Positions 1 through 12,651 of a stretch of 64,000 nucleotides of DNA are shown here, one piece after another. The position numbers and the translations under genes were made by a program. The notes under the pieces were generated by a model that did not search any database, was not told the DNA's origin, and saw only the letters and a program-made list of their open reading frames with translations. Source of the stretch: Xylocopa sonorina (Eukaryota > Arthropoda > Insecta > Hymenoptera > Apidae); the NCBI RefSeq assembly GCF_050948175.1, contig NC_135205.1:7043795-7107794 (forward strand). The letters are read 5' to 3'. The first letter of the stretch is position 1. The number at the start of each line of letters is the position of its first letter.

Positions 1-3000
1 AAGAGGCTGCGTCTAGAGAAAATTGGTGATAAAATAACCAGGCTAGCTGGCGCGCACGGTGAACCTTTCAACGTAGATCATCGTTGGGCACGCGACAGGG
101 GCGGTTTTAATTGCCACTGGTTTCCGTGCGCGTGTCCTTTCATGCATCTCCATTCATTAAAACGCCGTCAAGGAGCGTAACGCGGTAATCCGCAGATAAG
201 AACGAGGAGGAGCATCGACGCGGGCCATCGATCGAAGCTTGTTGCTCCGTGCATGAACCATGCGCGACGCGTTCTACGACGAGTCGAGGGAAAACTGCCA
301 ACTATTTGCCCATAGAATTTCCGTTTCCTTTTCCTTTCTTTGCGGCTACCAACCACGGTCTTCCTGGTTACCACCGGCGTTACGCCCTAACTTTAGCCTC
401 GCTGCGCATTTGGGAATTCCATAAGGGTATTTACGAGCAGTCGCGTGGCGATAACGGGTCCCCCCGCTTTGTTTCGTGAAATGCTGAACATCGAGATACG
501 TCTCGGTGAAATCTCGGATTTGGTCGGCGCAATTGCCCCGTTACACATACACTCGGTATAATTTACACGCGTCGCGTTTCAAAAGACGCGAGCCCCGCGG
601 ACTTGGAATAAGCAGATTAAACGTCCCTCGTAAACTTTTAGACGCCGTATCTCTTTACGACTGTACGTCGCAAAAATGCAATTTATATTCGTGTCTTGCC
701 AGTGCTGCTTCGTTTCGACGATACGTTTCACTCTGTTCGACTCCGTTCGACATCGCAATTTTTCCTACAGGAGAAAGAATTTCCGTACTAGCTACTCCGA
801 AACGGAAAGTGTGGACTGAAAGCTTCCCCCGTAATAACAGCTGCGGTTTAACCAGACCCTCGCGAAACTATATATTCCCATTAGACACGTATGCGGTCTT
901 ATTATCGCGCTATGAACGAAAGTCTGACTCGATTAAGCTCATCTAGCAGAAAAACGGGCCAAGAAAACCCCGCCACTTTAATCTCTCGTTACTCTAATAT
1001 TCTCTAGGAAAATTTCGCGATCCATCTGCTGGTAATAATTTAATATAGCTCGATTCGAAATGTACGGAGAATAGTGGTCGACGATAAAAAGGAAGTCGAC
1101 GGCCTAGCGCGTGGGCATTCGAAAAATAAACGCCAGGTTAGCAACTTCATTCCGTGGTCGCAGTGCCGTGATTCTGGGTTATTGCACCGCGAGCTACGTC
1201 GTTTTCCACGATTGCACGCTTTGAACCTAATTTATCGTGGCACGCGAGGCGATTGCACGTTCCTCCGACCGGGGAACTATGAGTTACTTTTATTTCACTC
1301 GTCCGTGCCATCGAGATTTATGACACCTGCCCAGGTGTGGAGAATAAAATCACCGTTGCCATTGGATTACAGGATTGAATGCCGGAAACAACCCCTGCGA
1401 CTCGAGAGAATAGTTTGTTTCACTCGTGAAATCTGTCGACAAACGATCAAGGAAGTTGCGCGCGCGTTTCTTTTGTCACGTATGACAATGTACACGTGAT
1501 CAATTAAAAATTTTATTAGCGGTGTCTGGCAATGCGTATACCTCGCCTCGATGAAAAGAATATAATAGACGGATGACTAACCCAACGGTACGAGGCGTTT
1601 CTAATCGAAAGCGGAATCAGAAATTGTATCCCAAAACAGTTTATATCGTTGATCACCCAAAATCCCACGGATTAGGTTTCATCGGGGGCTTCAATTCAAA
1701 GTTTCCTTTAATAGACATCGTTAACATAAGCTCTCGCTCGACTCGATTACCTAAGCACCGTGGCTTGCAGCCAATCTAACGTAAGTAATTAGAAATTAAA
1801 CAGGCGATCAATACGGTTGAATGGTCCATAAAATTGGTGGAAAAATTCTTCAAGTTCGGAACAGCCTCGATATCGAGCCAGGTTATTCTACGTTCGCGAC
1901 ATTTTCAATTAAATATCCAATTTGAAAAATAGACGGGACACGTTCCAGGCAATTTTAATTAGAATAAAAATGTTGGTTCCGGTGGAATGCTTAATAGGTT
2001 GAGAAGATTGACGTGACGACCATTCGAGGAATTTGCAGAGTGGAGTAATTGGAAATCCGCATAGATAAACCTGGAAGAGGATCCTACTCAAGGATATTGG
2101 AAAGGTTTCCGTCCCTGTTAACTAATCGCGTGGATCCTGTATTAAATATTAGACTGGGAACAAATTTACAATCTTATCTCTTATAAATTATTCAAGAGGA
2201 CCAAACGTACCCACTTAGCCCCTAATGTAGCGCTAAATACTTTTTGTTCGAAACACGGAGCATATCGCGATAAAGTTTAAGGCATTGCATATCCGACTCG
2301 TTTCGAGTCCTGGTTAAAACCTGCGCGATCACGAAACGCGCCCAGAAAAGCCGTATAAATTGCAGCGTTAACTTTCGTGCGGATTCGAAATGTATTCGCA
2401 GGAAAAATGTTGTTAGCCCGGAATGGAAGCGATTCGACACGCGGAAAAGGCAATTCGACGCGAACGCGGAATATACACGGCCGGCCATTTTCAATAATTC
2501 ACCGGCTTAACACAACCGTGAACGCTTACGTTTTCGTAAAACAATTCGGGTGGCACTCGGAAGGTTTGTCAATCGAACACAGTCGAATGATATTCGAGAG
2601 AAATGACTTTAAAAATCCTTTAAGCTCTTAAGTCGGTGCCATGCGGATCCCCATCCAGAGCCACGGAGGATTTCGTCACGCGTCGCTCTGTCTTATGAAC
2701 TTTTACCATTAGAGCACGCGTACCTTATGGATTTTTTCTCATTTTTCTCGGAAATGAAGCTTCCGATGCAATTTTCTTCCTCTTCCTCGGCTTCATTTTC
2801 GTCTGCCAGTGTCGAGGATTATCGCGACTAGTATCGTAAAAAGTGTTTTCAGCTTTTGAAGCTGAAAAATGTTGTTTTCAATTTCCCGAGCCGTGGTTAC
2901 TTCCAGGCTTTTAGACGCGTAGCGGCATCGGCATCAATTTCTCTTCCGAAAGTGAAGTTTCTGTTCGCCGAAACTAAAATAACTTTTCCCGAAAATAAAA

Positions 3001-5264
3001 CAAAAGATGAGGCCCCGGATGAAAGTTTCAACCGGACGGCCGAGCCATTTTCATTTTCATGGTACGCGTCTTCTTGGAAAACAGCGAAATTCGGCCAGTC
3101 GATCTTTCGATTACACGAATGGAAATTCGCGAAGGATCCTCGAATATCTCGCCTGGTCTCGATCGTGATACGTTCCTCCAGTTCCATGGAATGTATAATA
3201 TCTTCGCGCTGAATAAAATATAACATTATCGTGTCATCTCCTTTAATTCCCCGTTTAATTTCCTTCGACGCCGCCACGTCTCTGGCTCTGATTATTCATG
3301 AAATCATGTGAATCCGATCGTAAAATTCTGCTAAACGCTCGCGTTACCATTGAAGTTCCGTTTGTCAAGGTAAAAGGAGACATCCTTGTCCCACGCCTGT
3401 CCGTGCCACCCTTCGAGCTGGCGTCGCGTTTATTCGCCGCCTTCTCGTTTTCCTTTCCGTGAACGCGTTACGTCCGGCAGATCACGTCCAATTAATCGGA
3501 GGCGTCGATGGTAAAATTGATCGGGCGGTTCCATAACAGCATCCTTACCATCGGAGCGGATCCCCAAGATGAGAAGGGAAATATTTCAGCTGCCGTCCCT
3601 TGCGCGAAACGAATTAAACAAACGAGCGGCTCGAACAAGGAAAGGATTTTACGGTGGCGATCTTCGGGAGAGAACGAACGGTTAAAACGCGCAATAGCCG
3701 TGAAACGAAACGCGGGGGAACGAACGGAGGATTTGAATACACGATCGAACGTTTCTACGGTGGCGAGCAGCCGAGCGAATGGTATTTCGACGTGTTGCAA
3801 TTGCAGCTGCGTCGCGATATCCGCGGAATGACTTTTATGTTAATCTCAGGGTACGCGGTGCTGCGGAAGATGCGAGGGGTATCAAATGGGAATTTATCGA
3901 AAAATGTTTTGAAGAGAGGTGGGGAGATATTGTTCAGGAAGGCCGACGCGGGTGTTTGGAATATAACGTTAACCGGTGAGCAAAGCCGTTATCGCGTTCA
4001 CCCGTTAGATCTAATTTAGCCGCGTGCATCGCCGGGATTCGATGAAAATTGTCTGTTTTCATTCTCGAATTTAATCTCGGCTGGAAACACCGGAACGAGT
4101 ACGGCCGGTTGAATCGACGTCGCTCACCGAATCGTGTCCACCCTTTCGCCTAGCCCCCGCGTAAAACAGACGAGCATGAATAATACGGCGTTTTCAATTC
4201 TCCGGAAACCTTGCGCGGACGAGACCGGATGAACTTTCGAATAGTTTCCCGGTGGAGAAAACGGTGGAAAAGTTTCCCAGCGACTCGTCGTATGGAAATA
4301 AATTATTCTTTCCCTTTCAGAAAGCTTCGCCAGCAGCAGCGCGAACGCCGCTCTGTCTCTATCAATTTTACAGTGAACTGCGCCAGGAGAACCGTTCTAT
4401 CGAACGGTAATTGCTGGTGCAGCTACGAGGGAAACGAACGGTTTTTCGAGCACCGTTCACGGATTGGTTGCCCGTGTTGTTCCGAGGGCGTCGACGCCCG
4501 GGGTGTTGTCTGTTAATTTTCTTTTAACGTCGTCGTTACCGTCGCTGGTTTCCACTCGGCTCGATTAATATTATCGGTCGAAAAATTCCGTCCGTGGTGG
4601 ACCCGGAACAAACGTGTCGGGGGGGCGAGTGCGGGGGAGGATCGTAGAAATTCACGGGCGGAAAATGGATCAGCCGGCCATTTGCCCCGGCGCGCATGCA
4701 AGGAAGAGCAGGTTCGCGCGACACGTCCCCAGATTTTATCTACGACTCCATGTTGAACAACGCGCAACACGGTATTCCGCGTTGCGCTTACGAGCCCTCC
4801 CGTTAAAGCCTCCGCCGCGACACACGTGCGGCAAATGCGACCGGACTCGTAAATACACTCCACGCGGATTAACACGCGGCCGTCACGTGGCACGCGTGTT
4901 CCACCCTTCTCTCACCCTCCGCTCCAAAAAGAGAACGACCTGCCTCTGAGTTATGTCCTCGAAACGAAGAACACGTCGGGCCCTCTTCGACTACCAGGAT
5001 TAATGCACCAACGCCTCGTAACGCCACCAGCTCTCCTCCTTTTCCCACCGCCTTTCATTCACTACTCGATACAATTTTCGTCTACAACTCTTCTCTTCTT
5101 TCCTCTTTCTCCTACGAGATTTGTCGCTGGCTTTTTAATGAGCAAGTTGAACGGAGCAAGTCGCTGGAGGAAGAAGTTTGCAGCAACTGCAACTTGGTAT
5201 TCGTCGGATGGTAATTAGCGCGGAGTTGCCACTGCGAAAAACTGTGTACACGGAGAATGTAGCG

Positions 5265-5294
5265 TCGATAACGTTTCTTGAATCGATAACGTTT
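5265..5294. repeat. Two copies of TCGATAACGTTT
   Basis: Exact 12-base direct repeat with a six-base spacer (5265-5276 and 5283-5294). Could be a tandem factor site or chance slippage. Confidence 0.6.
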
Positions 5295-6530
5295 GAATAT
5301 TTCGGTGAACCTGCGATATGAATCAAACCGTTTGTACGAAGATGTGGTTTATAACGAGGTCGATTGAATTTAACAGCGAGACGTGTGGTATAAATAAGAG
5401 GCCAATCGAGTGCCGATATTAATAACCGATCTTTTATACTCCTTCACCAATAAGAGGTCCCTTGTGGAGCGAGGAATACTAAATAAATGTCACGATTGAA
5501 AAATTGAACGATCCATTTTCGGTTCACTCTTAAAACGTCAATGTCAAAGTTAATGAACCAGTTTCTCGTTTAATAAAAATTACTGCTCTACGACTGATTC
5601 ATCCCCTAAACTTGCCTCATAGCCTTTGAAAACTTCGTCAAATTGAAAATAAAGTCGGTAAGATTATCCTAGACGAGTGCAAAGGATATAACGATGCGGT
5701 GAGCATAGACACTTCGCGGAATCGAGAATTTGTAAATCGTTCGTGGAAACGTACTAGCGTGATTATTATAGACTATAGTCGAGTGAATTCCCGTTGGAAC
5801 GATACGTGAACGTGGAGAGATTTTAAGCGGAGAATGGACGCTCCGAAAGCGAATCCGGTTATCCAGAAGTGGAACTGAATACTTAATAACTTGCATAATC
5901 GATGAGTGAAAAATGGGCGAACATTTCTCCGCTTCTGCATAGATTATGTATTCATGGACTGTAATAAAAAAAGGGACACGTGTTAACTCTCCCGTGCGCG
6001 ATAAAAATCGATCTTCTCGAACATGCATTATTTAATTTAATTTTCCCGCAAACAAATTTTTACTACGCTTCGAGATATTCTTCCAGAATAGTCGCTGTGC
6101 AAGAGGCAAACCAATCGAGGGATCGCGCGATACCAGGCTTAAAACCACCGAATTACGCCACGAGATCGTGTGGAGCCAGACGAAAGAATGTTGCTCGAGC
6201 AAGCGTTCGAGACGCAACTACGGGGCATAGGACGTTACGAGCCAATAACGCAATCAATGGAACGGAACGGAAACTGCAAACACCAGACAGTAGGACAGAA
6301 ACCGATTTCGAGGTCAACGGCCAGAAGAAAACATTTGGTTGGCTGCCGCTTGAATAAAGATCGTCTCGTTACGCCCGTGGAACCAAATTTTCCAGCAAAC
6401 TATGGGTGAAACGTGCGATTCTACAGTCTCGAGTTGTAGACAGGGTGGTCGTCGTTACGTCGTCGATGACGCGTCCTCGAGTTTACCCTCCACGGGGGTT
6501 GAACACTCGAGGAGGTGAGAAACCGTGAAA

Positions 6531-6671
6531 TCAGTTGAGTACCGTTCCGATCCCTCGACTGGCAAGCCTACCTGTGGCTCGTTTCCTCCCGTTCAACCCT
6601 CTAATTTCTCTCCTCGGATCGTTAAGCTGTCGGATTGTGTTTTGAATCACTTCTGATTGTTGCGACATTTT
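6531..6671 (-). CDS. Weak candidate coding frame starting MSQQSEVIQNT
   Basis: On the minus strand an ATG preceded by GGGAAA opens a frame reading MSQQSEVIQNTIRQLNDPRR, then a basic segment ending before a TGA near 6531. The amphipathic start looks more protein-like than nearby frames, and a GTAGG follows GCCACAG inside it as a possible donor. It lies just downstream of the putative donor at 7073. I recognise no family, and chance is the likelier explanation. Confidence 0.12.
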   Translation of the reverse strand, partial: KMSQQSEVIQNTIRQLNDPRREIRGLNGRKRATGRLASRGIGTVLN

Positions 6672-7072
6672 CCCGGCCGATGTAAATTCATTTACTGGTC
6701 TGCGAACCATCGTTCGATATGTGCGTGCCCCCCATAAGTGCTCGCGGTTTACTCGTGTGTCTAGAGAAAGCAAATGACAACAAACTCTGCTCCCGTACCC
6801 CACACTTACGCGAATGTTTGCTTTATCCGAAGTTATGGAAATTGTAGGAAAGAGAAACAGCGAAAATCAACGGGCATCGCGAGTGGAAATGATCATCGGG
6901 AATACGATTGACCGTATCTATTCCTATTATTCCGCGTAGCGGAGTATAAATTGGGAACGAAACGAAACAACGTAAAGTAAAGCGAATGCGGAACGAGAAT
7001 AGCAGAGAGGGACTATCGCGAGGAGGATTTACTAAATCCGGCACCGTAATCTGTAGTAAGTGTTCCGCTTAC

Positions 7073-7083
7073 CTAGGCCGCAT
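7073..7083 (-). other. Possible start codon and donor of a minus-strand first coding exon
   Basis: On the minus strand the sequence reads TTCAACATGCGGCCTAG then gtaagcgg. The context CAAC before ATG is the preferred insect start context. CTAG followed by GTAAGC is a near-consensus donor that leaves the frame in phase 2 after MRP. Upstream (7.1-8.4 kb) is CpG-rich as in a promoter. No following exon can be recognised, so this is a weak inference; a short upstream ATGGAGTGA frame precedes it. Confidence 0.2.
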
Positions 7084-8069
7084 GTTGAATCACTCCATCT
7101 GATGTGACAGGTGCTCGATCTCGGGCCCGTGCGTCCCGCCCTCGAAAACGCCGCTGCTCCGCACTCCTCTTCGCCGATCGGACCTTTTTATCCCTTTTAA
7201 TCCGCGAAAGGGTCGGCGGGTACCGCGATGAAAGACTGGCACCGACGCGACGCCGGACCGACTAAACCTCGGGCCGCATCGCGTTCGAACGGCCGGGTCG
7301 AAAGCGGAAGTTGAAGTTCAATGCAAAGAGGTCGAGGCACGCTCGATTACAGCTCGATAGCCGGTCAGAGAGGGATACCGACGGTGGCGCCAATTTCCAA
7401 GGTCGCTCGAGGGGGCAAGGTCAACGCACTTCCGGCTCGGGTTGGCAGGAAAGATGTTGCTCGGTCTGGACGTTGATTTCGGGGGACCAATCGCGGTACT
7501 CTTCGCACTGGTAGCAACCGGCGTCGGCCCAATCGACTCCACGGTCCACCACTCACTGACAACAGTCCCTTCGTGACACTTGCCGCTTCCTTCGCGATTT
7601 TTCTCCCTCCTAACCTCCTCCTACTCCGCGGCTCCCGCCTTAACGACGTACACTAGACGTCTCTCCCTACCGTCCTTTCGTCCGTTCGCCACTCTTTTTC
7701 TAACCGCTCCGATCCCGCCTTGACAATGACGAATAATGCTCTCCTGCTACCGCTTTAACACGCGACGACTCGAACGCGCTGCTGCCCCCGAGTCTCGCCG
7801 GAACCGATGGGGATGAAACGAGCACGGCGGTGTCGCGATTCACCACGCTGTTCTCTGCGTGCGTGTCTTCGAGCCGACGGGACGATGCCCAGTATAGCCG
7901 GTGGCGGCCGATTCAAATTCGCTCCCCACGTGGCGGCGACGGCGTCGTCCCTGCGACTGCCACCGGCACGACGCCCGGCGCCGGGCCGTGCGTCGCCATC
8001 TCGCGGCCCTCGGATAAATCCCTTTTTAGTGCGAACCACCGCGACGAAATTGCACCGCGCGTTCTCCTG

Positions 8070-8148
8070 CCCCCTTTCCCTTTTCCTTTTCCTTCTACTT
8101 TTCCTTTTCCTTTTCCCTTTCCTTCTCCTTTTCCTTCCTCTTCCTCCA
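8070..8148. repeat. Pyrimidine tract (CCTTTT-type)
   Basis: About 80 bases of almost pure C and T on the plus strand, in units like CCTTTT and CCTTC. It lies in the CpG-rich segment and creates the Lys/Gly/Glu-rich shadow frame on the other strand. Confidence 0.9.
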
Positions 8149-11100
8149 CCCGCTTCGCGCTTCTCCCGCGTCGCGCGGTTCAAGAGAACAAGCTGACCCG
8201 GAACCCGAGAGAAATAGATTGCATCGCGGCTGATACTCGTGTTTCTCTTGGTACCGCGACTCGCGTTCTCACCTCGTACCACTTTGATAACGAGCTGCTT
8301 CGAATTTTTGCGACGCTGTTATCGATGGCCATTAGAAACCTATTAAGGATCGTCGGTGATCGGTGACACGCTGTTGGAGTATCTTAACTGAACGACGGCC
8401 CGTAGCTGGTATATAATTAACAATGAGTCATCTCGCTCGCAGCGAAACTGGAATACTAATGCGAGGATGCGACGAAACTGTAAAGGGAACTCCCTAGAGT
8501 TCAAAGCGAACAGAATGAATTATGACGTGAAAAAGTCAGCCGAATAGAAAATATATTGTTATCGCTCTCGTGTGGTGTTCCGATCTAATTGCGAGTATGA
8601 TACAACGCGGATAATCGAATAATAATAATGAAATCGCGCGCGATGAATAAATCGCGTTGACCTGCTCTCCGCGCCACGCCTCGATCGCTCTGTTCCACAT
8701 AGGAATCGAATCCCATTCGATTGATTCGCCTACGTCGAAACGAAGATCGCTGATAATTCAAGGAAGTTGACCAGATCGCTGTCCTATATCTCCGCGCACG
8801 CATCGATAACACGGACGATCACCGAATTATAGTTACCCAGAAATGGCCATTTTCTCAGACCATTACCAAGAACGTTATTAACTAAATAACCGAAGAGAGA
8901 ACGAACGCCTAAACAGCGGATGCGACGCGTCCGACGCGATAGAGATACTTGTCCTTTTTCCGTCTAGCACGGCGCCCGCGCTCTAATCAGAATTTCCCAA
9001 CCGGAGTTACTCATCTGCCCCTGCTTTCCTGCCTTCGCGTTCGCCAGATCGTTCGCTCTTGCGGCCGAAAGATAATTCAGCGATCCACTCGCGTTTTCCA
9101 GCGATGTCGTAACGCGCTAACCGGCAGCTGCTCGACTGCTATTATTATTTTTAAATCACGACCCCGTGAACGGTCCCCTGATTATGGAGCAGTTTCGAGT
9201 CACATTCCGCTCGGACTTGCGGCCGGGCTTTTAATAGGCGCTGACTGCTTTTCAAATCGGATCTTATTTTTAACCATTTCAACGAAGGACGGTCCAATGC
9301 CCGGACGTGTCGTCGAACAGAAGTCTATCATCTCGCGACACCTTCGAATCGGACCTCCCTATTAAAAGAATAAAAATCATTTCCGGAACGGAATTGTTTC
9401 CACGGTTGACGCGAGTAGAATAGTCGGTTGTGATTAAAATCTTTTATCGGCGAACGATTGCATCAGGGGGACAATCAGGCTTGATGAGAAACCTTTGTCT
9501 CTTTATTTAGTCGAACGACACCGTCGATCCAGTTCCGTGAAAGGCTACGTAAAAACTTTGGTAGACGACGTCCGTCCGCAAACAATATGTCTTTATTGCT
9601 GTCCGTTATTTCCAGATGAAAGCAAATTCCCCGTGAATGCAACGAATATTAGCGATCTGGTCCCCGTCAATTATTTTCTTACCAACTTGGAATGCTTCTT
9701 AAAAATTCAGCCCAGTAGCTACGTTCGCGTTCGCTAATTCGAAACACTTGGGGTACTCGAATGGAATACTGTAACACCGAAACCGCTCGATCTCGTGATT
9801 CATCGATTCGCCGACAATCGTGCGCGGGCTAATAAATAATATCGCCGTTTGCGAGTCACTTTCGAATCGCGGCTAACTGGCATTCTTCATCCGTGGCGAA
9901 CGACGTCTGCCTACAAACAATCGACCGTACGCGACACTGTCCTACAGGTTTATTAATAACGTGCACGATGCGTCGACTGAATAATCGGTTGCGAGCTGGA
10001 CGATTTATCGTTTTCTTCGATCCCGATCGAACCTCGTAACGAACGACGTCGAACAGAGTCGATCGAGGTGGCCGGCGTCTAATTACACGTCTCTTCGCTT
10101 TTTTCCCTTTCGTTTCGAGCGAAAGTTTCTACTTGAAACGAACTTTTTCCGGATGCGGGGAATAAATCGAAAGTACAACGCGTTCTCGAACAGGAGAGTT
10201 GGTAGAAAGCATGAAACAGTGAATATCGAGAAGCATAGACCAGGAATTAATATGCGAGGCAACGAGCGGCTGGCTTTTCGAGCGAGAACGAATCAGAATT
10301 CAGCGTCGTCGCCGCCAAAAATTTACGCCGCGTTAAACTCGAATTGCGCGAAGGAAGTTAAACAAGTTGAATAAACGGCCCATTATAGAAACGAACGTGA
10401 ACTGGCGCGAGTCGCGCGTTAAACGTCTGCCTTCGACGCCGCTGGTGCCGTCCCCTGTATTTAACGGATTACTGGTAAATGAAGAAAAACGGGGTAACCA
10501 GCCAGAAAGCCAGCCGTTGGCCCTGTTTAAACTTGACACTCGTTAATTAACAATTCGTCGCCGCTTTAACTGGTCTGGTTGCAACGCGACGCGCGTGGCT
10601 AGTTCCCCGACGGGACTTTCACAATTACAGGGCGAGATCGCGGTGTTCAGAATAAAACAACATTTTAATACTCGGCTGGAAAGGAATCGGGAAATAATTA
10701 AATCCGTATCCAGCTAATAGAGTCTTAAGTTAAGCATGAACGAGCTGCGCGAAACCATTAGGCGGAGCCATTACTCGAAAGAGAGGTATCGAGGCGAGCA
10801 CGCGTGCCACGATTACAGCATTTCACGAGCGTATCCCCCGTATCTGACGGTTGTCCAAGGTTGTACGTCCAGTATCTGGCGAGTGCAGTTAGGAAATGCC
10901 TCTCGTAACGTTCTTCTTCTCTTTTCACCGGTCTTTCGGCCCGGCTAACTACGTAGATAGCCAAATGAACGAACGTAAATCACCTGCCGGCGAAGTTAAT
11001 TGAGCCCGTTCGAAACCAGTTTTGCAACCTAGAGGATACTTCCGTCGTTAAACGTTTCATGCTCGAACAGGATTCATCCTCCGATCGAATCGCGAACCAA

Positions 11101-12434
11101 CCAGTCCCGTTCGCGATTCTTTACCGTTAACTTTTCGATTTAACCCGTGAAAACAACGCTCCGACCCTCCGCGTTTCGTTAACGTCCCGATCGACAATCA
11201 CCGCCGTTCTCGATTTGTGTTCGTTTGAACGGGGTAGGCGCGAACTCGCCTGCGTTTGACAATGTTTTGCCGGACGCACGAATATCCCAGGTGCACCGAT
11301 GCCCGCAAATGGCCCCTCCCCTGGCAAAGGAGCACGTCGCCGCGGCGTGACGAGGGGTGGCCCGATGTTAATTGAAATCGTAGAACGTGGAAAGGGTGCA
11401 CGGTGTTTCACCCCGCGGTAATTCCCGCGCGTGGCGTCAACCGAACCGGGAAAACGTTTGTCGCTTCGCGCCACCACCGTCCACTCGAATAAAGGGCGAA
11501 ACGTCGCGCGCAGACACGGGAATTTCCGGTCGACGCCGAGGAGAAACGCGGATCCTTCGCTGACGGGAACATTTCTCGTAAACGCCATTTCTGCCGGTGA
11601 ATCGAATTCGTAATTGGGAACTTTGTTTCGTTCCAGTTGACCGTGAAACAGGTTTGGGGATTGCTGCTCGACGATGGTGTAGCTGGTGTGGGCGCAGACT
11701 GAGGGCGGGAGAAGGATACTCGGGGTGTGGAGAAGTACGGTTGCAATTTTTTTGTTTTATGCATCCAGTACAGAAAATGTACGTGTTTAACAATCTTCTG
11801 CGGATACCATTTCTTCGCATCTCTTACAATCGAACTTACCTGAAACAGGTAATTAATCGTTTCATAAGAAGAACGTATCGTATCGTTATTAACTATCGAC
11901 GCATAGTCGACAAAAGCGAATCAGTGATCGAATCGGCATCATTTGATACTGGTTGAACTTTTATCGATAATAGAAAAATTATTAAACCAGTGTGTCATTT
12001 AAGTCAACAGTTCTAGATGAAACGATGTTTGCGCGGAAATCAAATTTTGAAAGGATATCGATTTTTTTACGGAAGAAACTTATGCTGGCATCTATATAGG
12101 TTCCTTTGAACCTGCTCTCATCAATCTCGAATGATAAGTTGCGTTTCTTATTTACCGACTACAACGATCTCAATCGATACACGTACAAATAAAAAGCGAA
12201 TAGATTTTACCTACAAGAGGTACATAATACATTGATCAGACGATGCACTTTTCCGACCAATGGTAAGGTACATTTCGAAGTTTTCGATTTTTTATCAGAA
12301 GAGCACGATATAACAAATGAAGTGCTTTTTTTTTTTACTATTTCTTGAAAAACGATGTCACTTCTAAATTTGCAAATAATCTGTCTTTCGGCCCAGGACC
12401 ATGTCTCACGAGTGATTTTCGCGTTAAATGATGC

Positions 12435-12440
12435 TTTATT
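12435..12440 (-). other. Candidate poly(A) signal AATAAA for TRIT1
   Basis: TTTATT on the plus strand reads AATAAA on the minus strand, about 83 bases after the TGA. It is the nearest canonical hexamer seen downstream of the stop and would give a short 3' UTR of about 100 bases. A plus-strand AATAAA at 12188-12193 could serve a converging transcript, but I see no plus-strand gene to go with it. Confidence 0.6.
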
Positions 12441-12522
12441 ATTCGAAGGGTGAGTAAATGAACAGATATAAAATACGTGTGCAAAATATATTGTCCGTTT
12501 CAACTAACTTTACGAAATTCGA

Positions 12523-12651
12523 TCACAGTCTAGAGCTCTCTTCAGTCTTTTTTTGTTCTTCTAATTTCTTCTTCCTCAGAACCTTTTTGTGTTTGTTACT
12601 GACTAGATGAGCCTCCCATTGCAATTTCCCAATAAATATTCTGTCGCAGAC
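12523..12651 (-). CDS. TRIT1: TRIT1 terminal exon (residues 352-393 and stop)
   Basis: The exon starts after the acceptor cttttttag with VCDRIFIGKLQWEAHLVSNK, then HKKVLRKKKLEEQKKTEESS and RL, and ends in TGA at 12525-12523. With the previous exon it makes a C-x2-C-x12-H-x5-H finger of the matrin/U1C-like type found at the C terminus of eukaryotic TRIT1 and Mod5. The basic run KKVLRKKK could serve nuclear import or tRNA binding; that is inference. A poly(A) signal lies about 83 bases downstream. Confidence 0.95.
   Translation of the reverse strand, partial: VCDRIFIGKLQWEAHLVSNKHKKVLRKKKLEEQKKTEESSRL

Larger units (their letters stand above)
1..12434. other. 3' flank of TRIT1, mostly no recognisable genes
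   Basis: No open frame here resembles a known protein, on either strand. About 7.1-8.4 kb is strongly CpG-rich and contains a pyrimidine tract. It could be the promoter and first exon of a minus-strand gene (see 7073-7083). From about 11.95 kb the sequence turns AT-rich towards the end of TRIT1. Direct repeats of TCGATAACGTTT occur at 5265-5276 and 5283-5294. Confidence 0.6.

Noticed and set aside
7452..7580. Plus-strand frame MLLGLDVDFGGPIAVLFALV, signal-peptide-like
   Set aside because: Poor start context, only about 42 codons, and no donor or following exon that would extend it convincingly.
7755..8282. 175-codon minus-strand frame rich in Arg, Lys and Gly
   Set aside because: It is the translation of the pyrimidine tract and CpG-rich DNA. 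Two plus-strand frames over the same place are open for the same reason.
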